Shown: positions 11,047-24,032, numbered from the stretch's first letter. The stretch is DNA of 64,000 nt from Eudorina sp. 2006-703-Eu-15 (GCA_003117195.1 BDSI01000182.1:62001-126000); one strand, 5' to 3'. The notes: generated by a model not told the origin, from the sequence alone. Made by a program: numbers and translations.

Positions 11047-14000
11047 ATGTCAAATGAGAGTGGCTTGCATGATGCGGGTAATGGCAGCGAAGCAAGGACG
11101 CGGCGGGCGCAACCTGAGGACGCGGCTCGTTCGCTGCCACCGCCCCGCAAGCGCGGCCTCGCAGCAGCCCTTATCAACATAGCCAGAGGCCGATGGGCGA
11201 GGGCCACCAACGTCATCGTCGCCGCGTCCAGGTGCGCTTCCCGTATGCCCCTCTGCGCCTCCTTGCGCCACTCACCGCGCACCTCACCGGGATGGCGGCG
11301 ATCTCCACCGACTGGCTTCAGCTGGGGGCTTGATATCACCATCGGTCCTACCACCGGTTACCAACGCCACGCTTGGAACGGCTGTCGCTTTGGCAAGCAT
11401 CCATGCCCCTCTCTGTACTCAGCCCGCTTACGGCCCGGCGTGAAGGGGATGGCGGGGTCGCAACCAGCGGATCAGCACCCAGAGAGCAGCGCCCCTCGAC
11501 CCCCAGTAGGGGCACCCGGGGACAGGGCGCTGCCCTGAGAGCGCGGCTTGACCATGGGGTGGGAGAGGGGTTTGGCGGGCGTGTGTGGGGGCTGTGGGGA
11601 GGGGGAGAGGCGGACGCACACGACGGGACCTACCGGCGCTTACTCCAGGGAGGAGCGGCCGAGGGCTGCAGTGCTACGGCAGTGCAGCAGCGCAGCAGTG
11701 CTGTACTGCGGCAGGTCCAAGCTGGAGTCAGCTCCAGAGGGGTCCCTGTCACGTCCCTGTCCCATCCGTGCAAGCCCCGGCGGTGGGGACCTACCACACA
11801 CGAGCATCATTCCCGCCGGCCAGGCCACTGCTGCCTTACAGACCACGGCCGGGCGCTTACTGTGTCTTAGCTGTTCCACCCGCTTTCGTGCCCGACGTGC
11901 ATCATCAACATTGCCGCGAAGAATTCAGCTGCCCTAGACAGGTACACGACCAGCGACCGGACCGTGAATCTCGGTTGTGAACTACTCCACCAACCAAACT
12001 TTGGCGAACGTTCAAACGGTTCCAGGGCCTGAGGGTTGAACGTCGACACCGCCCCCCCGTCGACGCCCCGTTGCCCCTCCCCGCAGGGTCGCCCACCTGG
12101 CGGACAGGGACAGGCGGGCCTTCCGACGGGAGACGCAGGACGCACTGGGCCAGGTGAGCCGCCCTCATATATGTAAATATGTGTATATGCCTCATATGTA
12201 AATATGTATATATGTATATACCATGTAAAAATGCATGTTTATTTACGTGTCTTTTATGGCAACTGAGCCGCGAGAAACAAGGAGTCAGGAGCGTGTGTGT
12301 GGAGCGAGAGGTTGGATGGTGGGGTTGGGCAACCTGTGGTCGAGGTGTGGCGGGGGATCCTTGTCGCGCACCACCACCCCCCGCAGCTGCAAGCCAGACC
12401 TACCCCCCCGTCCCGGGTCTTCGGGGCTGGAACGCCCAGCGGGTTTCGGAGCTGTGACCTCCTGCGCTCCTTGTCAACCCCCACCGGGCCCCCGTTCCTG
12501 CGAAGCGCGCCGCGGCTCCGTCCATGTCCAACATAGCCCGCCCCGCTGCCCCTCACCCCGACCCCCACCGTGCCCCTCACGGTCCCTTACCCCCGCCCCC
12601 TTTTCTCCTTCTCTCTCTCTCGCGCGCGCTCCCCCTTCCTCCCTCCTCTCCCCTCGTCCCCAGGTGCTGCGCGGAGAGCTGGACGTGGCGCTGGTGGTGG
12701 AGAAGCCCCGGGACCTGGCCGCCATCAACTACTGCCAGCAGGGGGACCCCAGCCTGTACAGTGAGGACGCGCTGCGCCGCCGGGCCGCCAACCGCACCGA
12801 CCCGGACTTCGTGGAGGCGGTGAGGGACTGGTGGCGGTGGCTGCCCAAGGCACAGACCAGCGTGCTCAGCGTCGTCGGGACGGCGCAGCCGCAGCAGCTG
12901 GCGGCGGAGGCGGAGGCGGAGGCACCGCCGCAGGCGCAGCTTCGGCGGCAGGGGTCGCAGGCGGCGTCGGATGGCGCTGAGGCGGATGGGGCTGTGGCGA
13001 CGGCGGCGGAGAGGCGCGCTGCTGCTGCGGGGACGGAGCTGCAGCCGTCGCCGTTCGAGGGCGCTACGACGGAGGCGGAGGCGGATGGAGGGGCGGCGGG
13101 GGCTGAAGGCGTGGCGGAGGTGGAGACGGGGGTGGAGGCAGCGGGAGCCGCCGGGCAGGCGGCGGCATCTTCCCGCCAGCCGTCGGGGGCGCTGCAGCAA
13201 CCCGGGCAGGAGGAGCAGGGCCCGTCGGCTTCCGATCGGTCTGCGGGGGCGACGGCGGCGGAGCGTCGAGTGCCCGATGGTGTTGAGACAGCAGCAATCC
13301 ACAACAATCGGCAGCTGGAGAGTCAAGAGAACGAGCAGGAGCAGGAGGAGCAGCGTCGATTGGAGGCCACGAGCGTTAGCGGCGGCGACGTCGACGTCGA
13401 CGGCGTGGCGGTGGCGGAGGGCTTGGTGTCGGCCTCGTCGGTGGGCAGTGCCGTACAGGACTTGGAGGATGTTGACGGAGCCGACGGGGCCGCTGCTGCC
13501 GGCGACTACGGGCCGCCGGCGGCCGCCGTCGCCGTCGCTGTGAGCCTCATCGGCCCCCCGGCGGCGGCAACGCACCCCGCAACTGCCGCGGGGGGTGCGG
13601 CTGGCGGCGCTGGCGGCGGCGGCAGCAGCAGACTGATGGACTGGGGTGGAATGCAGGTGGCGGTGCTGGATGAGCCCATCTATTCGGCCATGGTGGTCGT
13701 CATTACCTGGGTGGGTACGTGTGTGTGGGGAGTGGGTGGGTGGTTATGTGCGTGTGTTAAGGGGGTTGCGCCGGGGGTGCGTGTGTATGTGTGCGTGTGT
13801 GTATGGGTAGGTGTGTGGGGCGGGGACGGGGTACGTGTGGGGGAGGGCGGTGAGAGAGAGTCGAGGGGGAGGGGAAAGAGGAAGCGGGCCAGTGGAGGGC
13901 CTGCCCGGACAGGTGGGCGGTGCGGTAGCGGGATTAGAGTAGGGCCGAGGGACGGGGAGACGAAGGAAGGACGAGGGGTTTGCCTGGCCGTCAGTAGATG

Positions 14001-17000
14001 GGGCCGTCAGCAGCAGCACGGGGCCAGCTCAGCGGCTGAGCTGCACTACCAGGCTGGCTGACCAAGAGGGAGGGAACTGGCGGGACGGGCTACAGGGAGC
14101 CATTCCGGGCCCCTGCCGTCGGCCTCTTCCTTTGTTTCATGCCCATCTCTCGCCGCCTCTCCGGGCCATGAGAGGTCACGGACGTCGCGGCCGCTGCCAG
14201 CGAGGCGCCCAATGGCTGCCCCCGGGGATCACAGGTGCTGCTGCCCAAGTACGGCATCCGGGCGGATCCAGAGTACGACCCGTCGGGTGACTGGTTGGAC
14301 GACAATGAGGGGCTGCCGTATATGGACTTCAAGCACTTCTTCGACTCCATGTTTGACCTGGCCGACGTCTGGTCCGTAGGTACGGCCCTTATTTACGAGT
14401 CATGGATTTGATTTCTCACGCGGGCCGGTTCCGTACTTGCATGCCGTACCTTGCGGCATTATGGGGTTGCAAGGTGGTGCCGTGTGGCGGATGAGAGGAG
14501 GTTTCCCCACCCCGATACTGGTTACCGTACACCGGCCCATCCTCGGCTGCCGTACACAGCCCCACGAACGGCTACCTTACATTACCCCATCCTGTTCTCT
14601 GCACACCGCCCCACCCTGGTGAACCTGTCCACGTGGTGTACCATCGTACTACCGTTCTGCCATTGTCCCGTAACCCCACACCCGTAACCCTGCCCCGGTG
14701 TCCACTGCCCCCACCCCCCCTACCGGTACCGCCGTATGCCCCTCCCCTCCCCTCTCCTCTCCAGGGGTGGAGGCCGCCCAGTACGTCGACCTGCTTGTGG
14801 TGCGCCACTGGCGGGGGGGCGGGGAACTGGGGCCCGGGTTGTGCGAAGTATGTACGGCTCAGGACGGGCAGGGCCTTGCGTGTACGATGGCCGGCCGAGA
14901 AAGAAGCATGCGACCCGGGGACCCCGCAAGCCCAGCCCGATCGCTCCGCGCCTCCCTCCCTAAACCCTAAACCCCCGCCGCCACATTCCTCTTCGCCCTC
15001 CCGCCCCCCCAGACGCTGCTCCAAGACGTGCAGCAGCTCGAGGCCAGCCAGGCCGCATTCACTCGACTGCTCGCCAAGTTCAGGAGCATGAAGCAGCAGC
15101 CGACGGAGGCGAGCGGGCACCTGCCGCCGGCGTCGGCGGCGTCGGCGTCGGCGAACCACCAGCAGCAGCACCAACACCAGCAGCAGTCCACCGCTGGGGG
15201 CCGCGGCGCCGCTACGGACCCGGCGGGCCAAGCAGAGTCCAAACCCGACCCGCGCCTCACGCCGTCGGCAGCGACTGCGATGGCGCCGCACCCGCCGCCG
15301 CGTACGGCAGGGTCGTCGGGGCCGCCGTCGTCGTCGCCGACCCGCGGTCGACCCCACCCGACCCTCACGCCGGGATCCCAACACGCCGCCGCCGCCGCGC
15401 ACGCCGTCGCGCACGCCGCGGCCCACGCCGCCGCAGCCGCCGCGGCGGCGGCGGCGGCAACGGTGGCGGCGATGCCCCCCGGGTCCCACCACCCCGCGGT
15501 GATGGCGGCGGCGGCGGCGCCCGTCGTCGTCGCATTCCCGGGGCGCACCAGCTACGCCGTACCGCCACATATGATGCCATACAGATCTCCCGCCAGTCCC
15601 CCGCGCATGGCGTCGCCCGCGCCCGGTTCAGACGCCGGAACGAGGACGGGGACGGGGTCGGGGTCGGTGGCGGAGACAGTGGCGGGGTCGGGGAGAGCGC
15701 GACGGGAGGGCACGTCCCGCGGGTCGTCGCAGCACGGCTATGGCCGAGTGGACGTGTCAGGTGCAGAAGACGTGCGGGCACCGGGGGTTCTGACACAGGG
15801 TTATGCCGTACAACCCGTACTTCCGTATTTGTCGTGCGCTTGGTGGAGGGGAGCAGCACTGAACGACGGATACTTCTTGTGTCCACCTGCTGCATCTGTC
15901 TGTTCCTTTGCATCTGATTGTTTTGGCGGGCGGCGCACTTCGTTGCCTTGTTGTTCTATCTTGTTACGGGTTTTGTAAGTACGGCACTGTACGGCGCAGG
16001 CGTCCGTTCACCGCTGGCGGACTACCTACGTAGCAGCACGCCCCGACCGGATCGCGCCACCCTGGAGCAGTGGCGGCGGAGCAGGACGAGCAGCCACAGC
16101 AATATCCGTGCCGTACGGGAACGCGCGGCGACCGCCGCTTCCAAGGTGCGCGGCGCTTGTCTGCGTGTCTCTAGGGTGTTAGGGTTTTAGGGTTTGGGGT
16201 TTAGGGTTGGGGGTTTGGGGAGATCCGCGTGTGTGTGTTTTGTGAGAAGCCCGTCCGACCCAAACCAGTTACCACGCCCGCGTGTGTTATTGAGGCAGGC
16301 AGAACAGGAGTGCGTGACATGCGGGGGGCCGAGTGGTGCCCAATAGTTTGCCCGTATGCGTATATAATATACCCATTGCCCGACCCATATACTAAATAAA
16401 AGGCTGTGGTGTCGGAAAAACGCTGTCGATTTGGCGCGCTGTTAGTTGTTGTCGCGGCGTCGCGGAAGACTACCAGCTGGTGCGGGTCGGCTGCCTTGGC
16501 CACACAGACTCACACCACAATGCTGTGCGTGCGTGCAATCCTCTCGTTGTTACCCACCTGCCAGCAAAACGCCGTGTAGCCGCTCATCCCATTCGAGCGC
16601 CCACCTCCTCCCGTTGGCCCTCCCCGGCCCCCCCCCCGGCCCACCGGCTCCTCCCGCCTCCCGCCACCTCGCCTCACTCCACCCCTCAGCGCGGGAAGGC
16701 GGCGCCCGCTGTGGCGCTCAGCGCGGAGCTGCTGCTGGGGCCCCACTCGCCCGGGGGCCGGGAAGGCGGCGACGGCGCCGTACTGATGTACGAAGAGTAC
16801 ATGCACGACATGGTACGGAAACCCTTTCGTAGATCACATCACATACACCAAGGTTGTAGTGTCCGAGCACAGCCCCTCCCTAGAGTTTCGCTGTCGCGGG
16901 CCATTGTTGTCGTGAAGCGCAGTGCCGTACATGTTGTACATCCGCCGTACCACCGCTCTCACATGCATCTGTCGCATCGCGGCACACACGCAAGGGCTGA

Positions 17001-18500
17001 ACTCCCCCTCCCACACACACTGCAAATATTTTTTACGCTACACTGGGCGGTTCTGGGTGGGCTTCACATACCACTAAGCGGCCCCTTGGACAGCCTCGCC
17101 GCGGTCCGGACGCCGCCTCTGCGATCACTCGGCTGCCCCTTCCTCCCCCCAGCTCGGGCTATCCAAGTAAATAACAGGGGTGGATAACCCAAGGGTTTCC
17201 TTTCCCTCCCCGTTGGCTTACCTACCTCCCCGATCTCGCCCGCGCCTCCACGCTCCTGTCTCCCCCCTTTTTGTCTTCGAGGTGGAACCGCGGCCCCCTC
17301 CACCTCCTCATGCGGCACCCGTCGCAACCTCCCCCTCCCATTCCCGGCCCGGGCCCCGACCCCGACCCCGCGCCGCCCGCGTCTGATGCCCACAGGCAGC
17401 CAGGTATCTGGCGCAGCAGCAGCGGCTGCTCGTGGCCACCTCCGCCGGTGCGGCGGCGGCGGCGGGGCAGCTGCTGGCGGCCGCCGCCGCCAAGTCTCCC
17501 GCCGCCGGCGAGGGCTGCGAGGCGGGAGTCGACGGCCCCGCGCCTGCTGCCCACCTCCCCACCGCCGCCTCCGTTCCCCCCGGGTGAGTGAATGGATTGG
17601 TCATGGATGTGTGTGTGTTATTTAAGCATGGATGTGTTAAAATAAACCGAGAGACACGACTTGCGAGGACCCTAATTGCGCACGCGGACGAGTGAGGCCG
17701 TTGGCTGCGCATTGCCGACAGGCCGGGGACGTGTATATAGAAAAGAGGGGCGACATGCGATAAAGCAGAAGCAAAGACAGTGTGTCCCCGTAATGGAGAG
17801 TCGCGGCTGTGCGGGCGGCTTACGCGGGGCGGCGACGGACATGCAAGGGACAGCAGGACCCGACCCAGCCCGAGGTCAAACCGGTTGCTGGAGATGCAGC
17901 TGGGGAGGAACGTCGAGATTACGGTGCCAGCGTCCGGGCTCCAAGGCGCGTGTGCGCGCCGCGCCGCCTCGTCGATGGGCGGATGGATGTGTGTGTGTAC
18001 CGGTATGTGTATGGGGTGGGGCCACCGCAACCTAACTAACTTCTACTTCTACACTAACTCCTCATCATCACCGACCAACCAACCTACCAATCTACACCTA
18101 CCTACTTACCTGCCTACCTACCTAGCTACCTACCTACTTACCTGCCTACCTACCTACCTACCTACCTACCTGTCTGTCCTCGCTACCCGCCCGCGCGCCC
18201 GCCAGGCTCACGGCGGAACACCCGCCCCTGGCCCCCGGCCCCGACCCACCGCCGCTCCCCTCCTCGACGACGACCAGAGCTCCCCCCACATCTCTGGACA
18301 GCAGCACGAGGCCGGAGACCCCGGCCCCCGACCTAGGTGACGCCGGATCGGCCTCCTCTCGGATTGGTGGCAACGGTGGCGGTGGCGGTGGCGGTGGCGG
18401 TGGCGGTGGCGGTGGCGGTGGCGGTGGCGGTGGCGGTGGCGGTGGCGGTGGCGGTGGCGGTGGCGGTGGCGGTGGCGGTGGCGGTGGCGGTGGCGGTGGC

Positions 18501-18532
<32 letters not shown>

Positions 18533-21500
18533 TGGTGGTGGCGGTGGCGGCACCTCCCCGCGCGCCACAGCGCCCGGGACCCTCAGCCCGCCATTGGTGC
18601 CACCGCCGCCGCTGCCGCCGCTGTCCGCGCCCCACATTGACCTGCAGCTCCTGATGGGTACGGAGCATGTGTGTGTCGTAGGACATGCCGTACAACCCGC
18701 AGAGCAGTCGCCGCCGGGCGCGGCAGCAGGCGGCGGCGCCGCGAGCCCGATCGGCGGGTCGCGCAGCTTTCGGAACTCAATCCGACGGCAAAGCCGTACG
18801 GCGTCCGCGCCGACAACTGGATCCGGCGGCGCCGCCGCCGCGGCGGCGCCGACCCTGGCACCGGGCCCGCCAGTGGCCGCCGCCTCGCCGGAGGCGCCGG
18901 AGGCGCGCGCCGCCGCTGCACCGTCGGGCTCCCCCGTCACCGCCGCCGCCGTCAGTGAGGACGCGGCGGCGCCGTCCGCCCTGCCGCCGCCGCCGCCGCC
19001 GCCGGCAGACGGCGGTGAGGGTAGCGTCCCCGCTGCCGGCGCGCAGGCCTCAGCGGCGGCCTCAGCGCAAGCGCAGGTGGTGGTGGCCTTCGCCGCGGCG
19101 GCCTATCGCTTCGCCGACCCCAACGTCCACTCCCTGCTGCTGCCCAGCCGCCTGGCGGCCACGCCGCGCGACGGATCGAGCCCCGCCGCCGCCTCGCCCT
19201 CCTCGCAACCCCTTACCGACGTACGCCCCCTCGTCAACGGCGGCGGCGGCGGCGGCGGCGCAGGCCGTACATACTCGCCGGCGAGGCTGATGAGCGCGGG
19301 CGCTCGGAACCCCAGGGCCGTCGCAAACTCTCCGCCGTACTCACTGTACTCACCGTACACTCGATCTCGGGTGTCGAGCCAGGTGGCTGTGGGATCGTAT
19401 CCGCTCCTCGCCGGCACGCCCCTGGAGAGGTTGGTGCCGTACATGAGCTGCCTCGTGCCGTCGCCGCACTCTGCTGCCGCGGCGGAGGCCGAAGCCAACG
19501 GCGGCGGCGGCGGCGACAGCGCGGATGACGGCGGCGGCGGCACTACCTGGTTGCCGTCCCCACTGCTGGTCGCCGCTTCCGTCTCCCCGCCCGGCACACC
19601 CTCCCTGGACACCACGCGCAGAAACTCCGCCAGCGCCATCGGTACCCTGGCGTCGGGCGCGTTGCCTTCGGCGTACGGCAGTCCCATGGGTCGCCGCCTC
19701 GCGTCCGCCTCGACCAGTCGGCCCGGTACGGCACACCTTGCGCTGGCCGGCGGGTCGGGTGTGCCACACCGACCCGTGGGTCAGTGGTCCGCCGTCGCTG
19801 GCAACGGCGAAGCCCTGTTGTCGGCGCACGGCGAGCTGCCCCACGCGCATCACCACGGCCATCCAGTCGACCAGCAACCCTCAGCATCCCATCAGACGCA
19901 GCCCAGCTCACACCTCTACCACCCGCAAGCACAATTGCCCCCGCCGCCGCCGCTGCAGCAGCAGCTGCCCGAGCAACAGCCGCAGAACCAGCACTGGGCG
20001 GCGCATTCGCCGGCGGCTGTCGCCGGCGCCGCCGCCGCCGCGGCGCCGACGGCGAGTGGGAGCACCGCGCCGGGCAGTCTCGCGGGTCACCCTCCCTCCC
20101 TGGCCCACCGCTGGGCCTCCTCGCCCACGACCTCTATGTCGTCAGCACTCACCCAGACCCCGCGATCCAACCTCCGCCCGTCGGGCAGCTCGGCGGCTCT
20201 GACGGCGGCGGCGGCGGCGGCGGCAGCATCTGGGCCGGTGATGTACGGCAGCGGCGGCGGCGGCGCCGGCGCCGGCAGGCGCCCCTCGGGTGCGCCCGGC
20301 GTCGTGTCCGCTGGCGGCGGCGCGGGCGCCGGCGGCGGCGCCGGCGGTGTGGTGCTTCCGAGGCCGTCCTCGGCCGCAAGGCTGGTGAGCTCGCCGCCAG
20401 TTGGTCTGTCTGTTGAAAGATGGTTGTGGTGTTTGTGGTGGTGGTTAGAGAAGAGACCCACCCGACCCAAACCAAGTACCAATATACTTACCGGTTGTTG
20501 TTGTTGTTGTGTTACATGGTTGGGGGTGCGTAACCCCATACCTGCACATACCCATACGAGCCGGAGGCCCAAGGGCAAACAAAACGCCCAAAAGCACTGG
20601 TTTGCAATACCGCATTAACAGGAGTCGACGAGACTAGCGCCCAAAGGGCACGATAGAATTACGGTGAGCCCACATGCGCTCCAACATCTTTGCCAAACGA
20701 GCCGGATCCCAGGCAATCGCCTCCCTCATCGTATTAGGGCGGTGAAACCCTTCCTCAGCGCGTATTGCATCGTAAGCCGGGCAGTCGAGTAGAACATGCT
20801 TCTCATCTTCAATCTGGTCTTCAGAGCGGCAGCAACGGCAGACCCGTTGTCCTCTAGGGACATGGTGCCTACCCCTCCGCGCCCTGTTAGACTCAAGTGC
20901 CCAACAACAAAGCCTGAATTGCATTAGCTTCCGGTGCGCAGAACGGGGGATAAAAACTGTAGCGTGCGGTTGCCACATAACGGCCGCCGCACCCATAAAC
21001 GACAGGCCCATCCAATGCTTGTACTTCGACATATGGATCCCCGGCTGTTTCCCGTCTGATGGTGGTGGTGGTGGTTGTGGTGGTGGTAATGGTGGTGGTG
21101 GTGGGTTCCGAAACCATCCGGGGGTTGTGGTTCTGCCTTCTGCTCGGACCTGGGTCACGGCGGTGGGCAGCCGACGCGCCCACGTGTCGACGTGTCAATG
21201 TGTCGACGTGCCGACCGCACTCCCCCCCGACCTCCAGACCCTTCCGGCCCTATGACGCACCCCCGGGTCCCGAGGGCCTTATCCCCTCACGTCCCCTTAA
21301 GGCGGATACCCCCAAACTCGCCCACCTATGCGACTCGTACTCACTTCCAATCCGCACCCTGAGATTGCCGTACCCTGGGATTGTCGTACACTGAGCTTGG
21401 GTTTCATGACAGTGCCCCCCCCACTCGCCCGCCATCGGCGTTGGACCCACCACCCTCCCTCCGCCCGTGTCGCCCACCGGATTACCCACCCGAACCCACC

Positions 21501-22794
21501 CGCCCACCCACCCACCCACCAGCGGGGCTCCGTCTCCCTGCCGCCAGCGATGGGACTCCTCCAGGGTGTGGACCTGTCGTCCGCCGCCGCAGCAGCAGCA
21601 GCTGGCTCGCCCTCGCCCATGTCGTCCAGCCGCCGCGGCAGCCGCAGCACAGGCCACGGCGGGGAGGAGGCCGCGGGCGGAGGCGGTCTGCTGCCCGCCG
21701 TGACAGATGACCTGCCGCCGCCGGGTGGTGAGGGCGCCGGCGGCAGCGGCCTGCAGGGTGCCGTACCGGCCGCCTCCGCCGACTTTGCGACCTGGCGGCG
21801 TTCGCTGGCGCTGGAACACCGATCGGCCGGCGGCGGTGTCGGCGGCGGTGTCGGCGGCGGTGTCGGCGGCGGGCCGCCGCTGTCGCCGGCGGCGGCGGCG
21901 GCGGCGGGGGCGGGGGGTACGGCAATGATCCGTAGCCCGGTGCGCATCCGGAGCAGTGACCCGGTTGGGTTTGCGGACGCCGTGACGGCTGCTCGTATGA
22001 ATGTGGGTACCGCGGGTGGGTGGGTGGGTTACGGCCCTGTGGGCTATCCCGAGTGGTGGGGGGTGTGGTGTGGTGTGGGGGTTTTCTCATGGGGTTCGCG
22101 AGTACGTGGGGTGCGCCGCCGGAGGTCCTGGAGGGGGGCTGGGGGCTGGGGGCTGGGGCCTGGAGGGGGGCTGGGGGCTGGGGGCTGGGGGCTGGGGGGA
22201 AGCGGGGCTCACCTGGAGGGTCCAGCGGTGGGGTGGCGGCCCCTCAATCCAGGCCGGTGCCGGCTTTGGGGACGCAAGCCGCCGAATGCGGCCGAGCAGA
22301 TTCAGGACATCTCGTCTCCCCCTCGCCCGTCTCCCCCCGGACCCCCACACGCACCCGCATGAGGGCAGTACAACCACCGGCACTCGCAACAGCTCCGTAC
22401 CCCCCCCCCCGTTCGGGGACTTGCCATGTTCGCTCACCTCCCCGCCGCCCTCCCCTCCCTCCCCCTCCCCCTCCCCTCCCTCCCCCTCCCCCTCCCCTCC
22501 CGTCCCCCTCCCCGGCAGGTGGCCATCATGGCCGACGAGCTGCTCCAGCGCCAGGCCGAGCAGCGCTCCAAAGCCAAGCTGATGCGGGACAGGGCGCTGC
22601 ACCTGCGGCCCAGCACCGCACGGCATTCCCATCCCAACGCCTTCAGCGCCTTCCTGGCCGCCAGGGACGCGGGTCTGGCGGCCGGTGCGGCGGCCGACGG
22701 GTCTGTGAACGGTGGCGGGGTCCTGGCGGCGGCGGGAGCAGCGGGCGGGGAGCGGCAGCGGGCTGCCGCGGCGGCGGCGGGATCTGGCTGCTGA
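11047..22794 (+). CDS. Large low-complexity protein with a conserved acidic/aromatic core, unknown function
   Basis: The model has 12 exons: 11047-11231, 12087-12153, 12664-13710, 14235-14379, 14765-14796, 15013-15760, 16000-16145, 16690-16812, 17396-17583, 18206-20384, 21565-22002 and 22519-22794 (TGA). All phases match, giving 1,857 residues. Family not recognised. The N-terminal part is charged and looks folded (LADRDRRAFRRE, DVALVVEKPRDLAAINYC, FVEAVRDWWRWLPK). After an Ala/Glu/Gln-rich spacer comes a second ordered block (YSAMVVVIT, LLPKYGIRADPEYDPSGDW, MDFKHFFDSMFDLADVW, AAQYVDLL) and a short helical stretch. I recall similar blocks from uncharacterised proteins of flagellated protists, but that is memory only. 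The rest is Ala/Gly/Ser/Pro-rich and includes about 60 glycines encoded by a GGTGGC array. The last exon ends in a basic helical segment (ELLQRQAEQRSKAKLMRD). No signal peptide or membrane segment is seen, so it is probably intracellular. Confidence 0.7.
14964..14977. repeat. Short telomere-like run (CCCTAAA)2
   Basis: Two consecutive ccctaaa units lie in the intron before the exon at 15013. This is the reverse complement of TTTAGGG. It is too short to mean much alone, but a second telomere-like tract is 1.2 kb downstream. Confidence 0.5.
16171..16220. repeat. Interstitial telomere-like tract
   Basis: Degenerate ttaggg, ttttaggg and tttaggg units occur just downstream of the exon ending at 16145. 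The Chlamydomonas telomere repeat is TTTTAGGG, so this resembles a decayed interstitial telomeric sequence. Confidence 0.6.
18066..18178. repeat. (CCTA)n microsatellite
   Basis: An imperfect cctacctacct array, with occasional cttacctg units, is in the intron just upstream of the exon starting at 18206. Confidence 0.9.
18374..18552 (+). repeat. Coding (GGTGGC)n hexanucleotide array: polyglycine
   Basis: About 28-30 copies of ggtggc lie within the exon 18206-20384. The exon frame is the same before (ctc at 18207) and after (ttg at 18594), so the array encodes about 60 glycines without breaking the gene. Confidence 0.85.
20634..21029 (-). mobile_element. 3' end of a non-LTR retrotransposon (LINE) ORF, solo fragment
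   Basis: The minus-strand frame ending at 20634 encodes about 130 residues typical of the C-terminus of LINE reverse-transcriptase polyproteins. It has RSAHRKLMQFRLCCWALE, then a zinc-binding CRCC...H...C cluster (EDEKHVLLDCPAYDAIR), and a short helical end (LERMWAHR). The polymerase and endonuclease parts are absent, so this is a 5'-truncated copy. It sits in the intron 20385-21564 of the large unknown gene, antisense to it. Only the tail survives, so it cannot be assigned to a clade here. Confidence 0.75.
21059..21104. repeat. (GGT)n microsatellite
   Basis: A ggtggtggt array with a few interruptions lies immediately beside the LINE fragment, at the upstream side of its open frame. It is intronic. 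Confidence 0.85.
22130..22200. repeat. ggggctggggg minisatellite
   Basis: Repeated ggctggggg units are in the last intron of the large unknown gene. On the opposite strand this is a cytosine-rich tract. Confidence 0.75.
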
Positions 22795-22867
22795 GGGGGC
22801 AGGCGCGGGGGGCCTGGCCGAGGTGCGGTACGACTCAGACTGTCGTGGCAGCTGGGTGTTGGAGTTG

Positions 22868-22947
22868 TACTTGACCTGTACTGGACTGTACTGGACTGTA
22901 CTGAACTGTACTGGACTGTACAAGACCGTACTGGACTGTACTGAACT
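22868..22947. repeat. 10-bp minisatellite ctggactgta
   Basis: About eight copies of ctggactgta, some with one or two changes, lie just downstream of the stop codon at 22794. Confidence 0.9.
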
Positions 22948-24032
22948 GAATTGGATTGCCGCGAGCTGAATGAATATGAAGTCAGCCAGGTCCGCGCGGG
23001 AAGGTTCCCTGTGGGAGAGCTGTTATCACAGCAACGCAGCATTTGCGTCACATAATTTCTCGAATTGACGTACTATGTCGTACCGTGCCGTACCGTTCGT
23101 ACTGGTGGAGGTGAGTGCAACTGGAGGCGAGGGGGGCTCCGGTGGTGCGGCAGCGTGCGGCCAGGGCGGACTTGTCCGGCAGTCGGTAAGATATGACAAG
23201 GTGATGGTGAAGAGCCGCTGGGGAGGCCGGGCAGGGCATAATGGCTGGCGGGGGGCCCGTCGGTACGACACTGCCGTACTGAGAGGAACTTGACGGAAGT
23301 GGACCTGGTTGACGAGCGCCTGCGAGACGGCGTGCGCGTGGCTTGAGGGAATGGGAGATCGCAGGTGACTCTCCCATGGTTGAATGTTGGATGGGGTTGG
23401 TTGGTTAGTTGTTGGTTGGTTGCAGTGACTGCGCGGAGGAGAAGTTGAGTAGGGGGTTGGGGCCGCGCCGGAGATTGCCATTCTGCGCAAAGCCTCAGGG
23501 TTTGGTCGTACATAACTGTCATGCTGGAGAAATGAAGCCGGGGGCACGCCTGCAGGGGTGCAAGCCACTATCGCAGGTCCCTGCGGGGGAGGGGGCGGCT
23601 GCAGGTACGGCGGCGTCAGCCAACCGGACAACTACTACGCAATCGGTGATTGTTTCGCGATTTCGCTGTCTTTATTGACAAAGGGGGGGCTGCTGGTGTC
23701 ACACACTGCCAGTTGAGCAGCAGGCTGCCCAAGCGCACATTTAAACCCTGCCATTTCACACACCGGGACGAGCTAAAGCTGATTTGCTAGGGCTGGTTGG
23801 CTGGAATATTTTGTGTCGCGACGTGTGTGTAGACTTGGGGCACTTCGGCTGTGAACTGTGTTGTTTTGTCGTATCGGCTGGGACCGCCGTTTCGTTGCTA
23901 CTGCGTACCCCTACGTCCTAACCCCCGGGCGATGGGGCCCTTGACCTTGTTGTTGTTGCTTTCTGGGGAGGCCGGGCCCTGTTGGGCAGGCTGGTGAGCC
24001 AGCCGAAGTTTTATTACGATTCAGGTGATGGC

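Noticed and set aside
11868..11940. Possible exon with donor at 11941 upstream of the 12087 exon
   Set aside because: Inserting it breaks the reading frame, whereas joining 11231 directly to 12087 gives a continuous frame.
12577..13575. 332-codon Arg/Leu-rich frame on the minus strand
   Set aside because: It is the shadow of the exon 12664-13710; GC-rich coding DNA leaves antisense frames open. No domain is visible.
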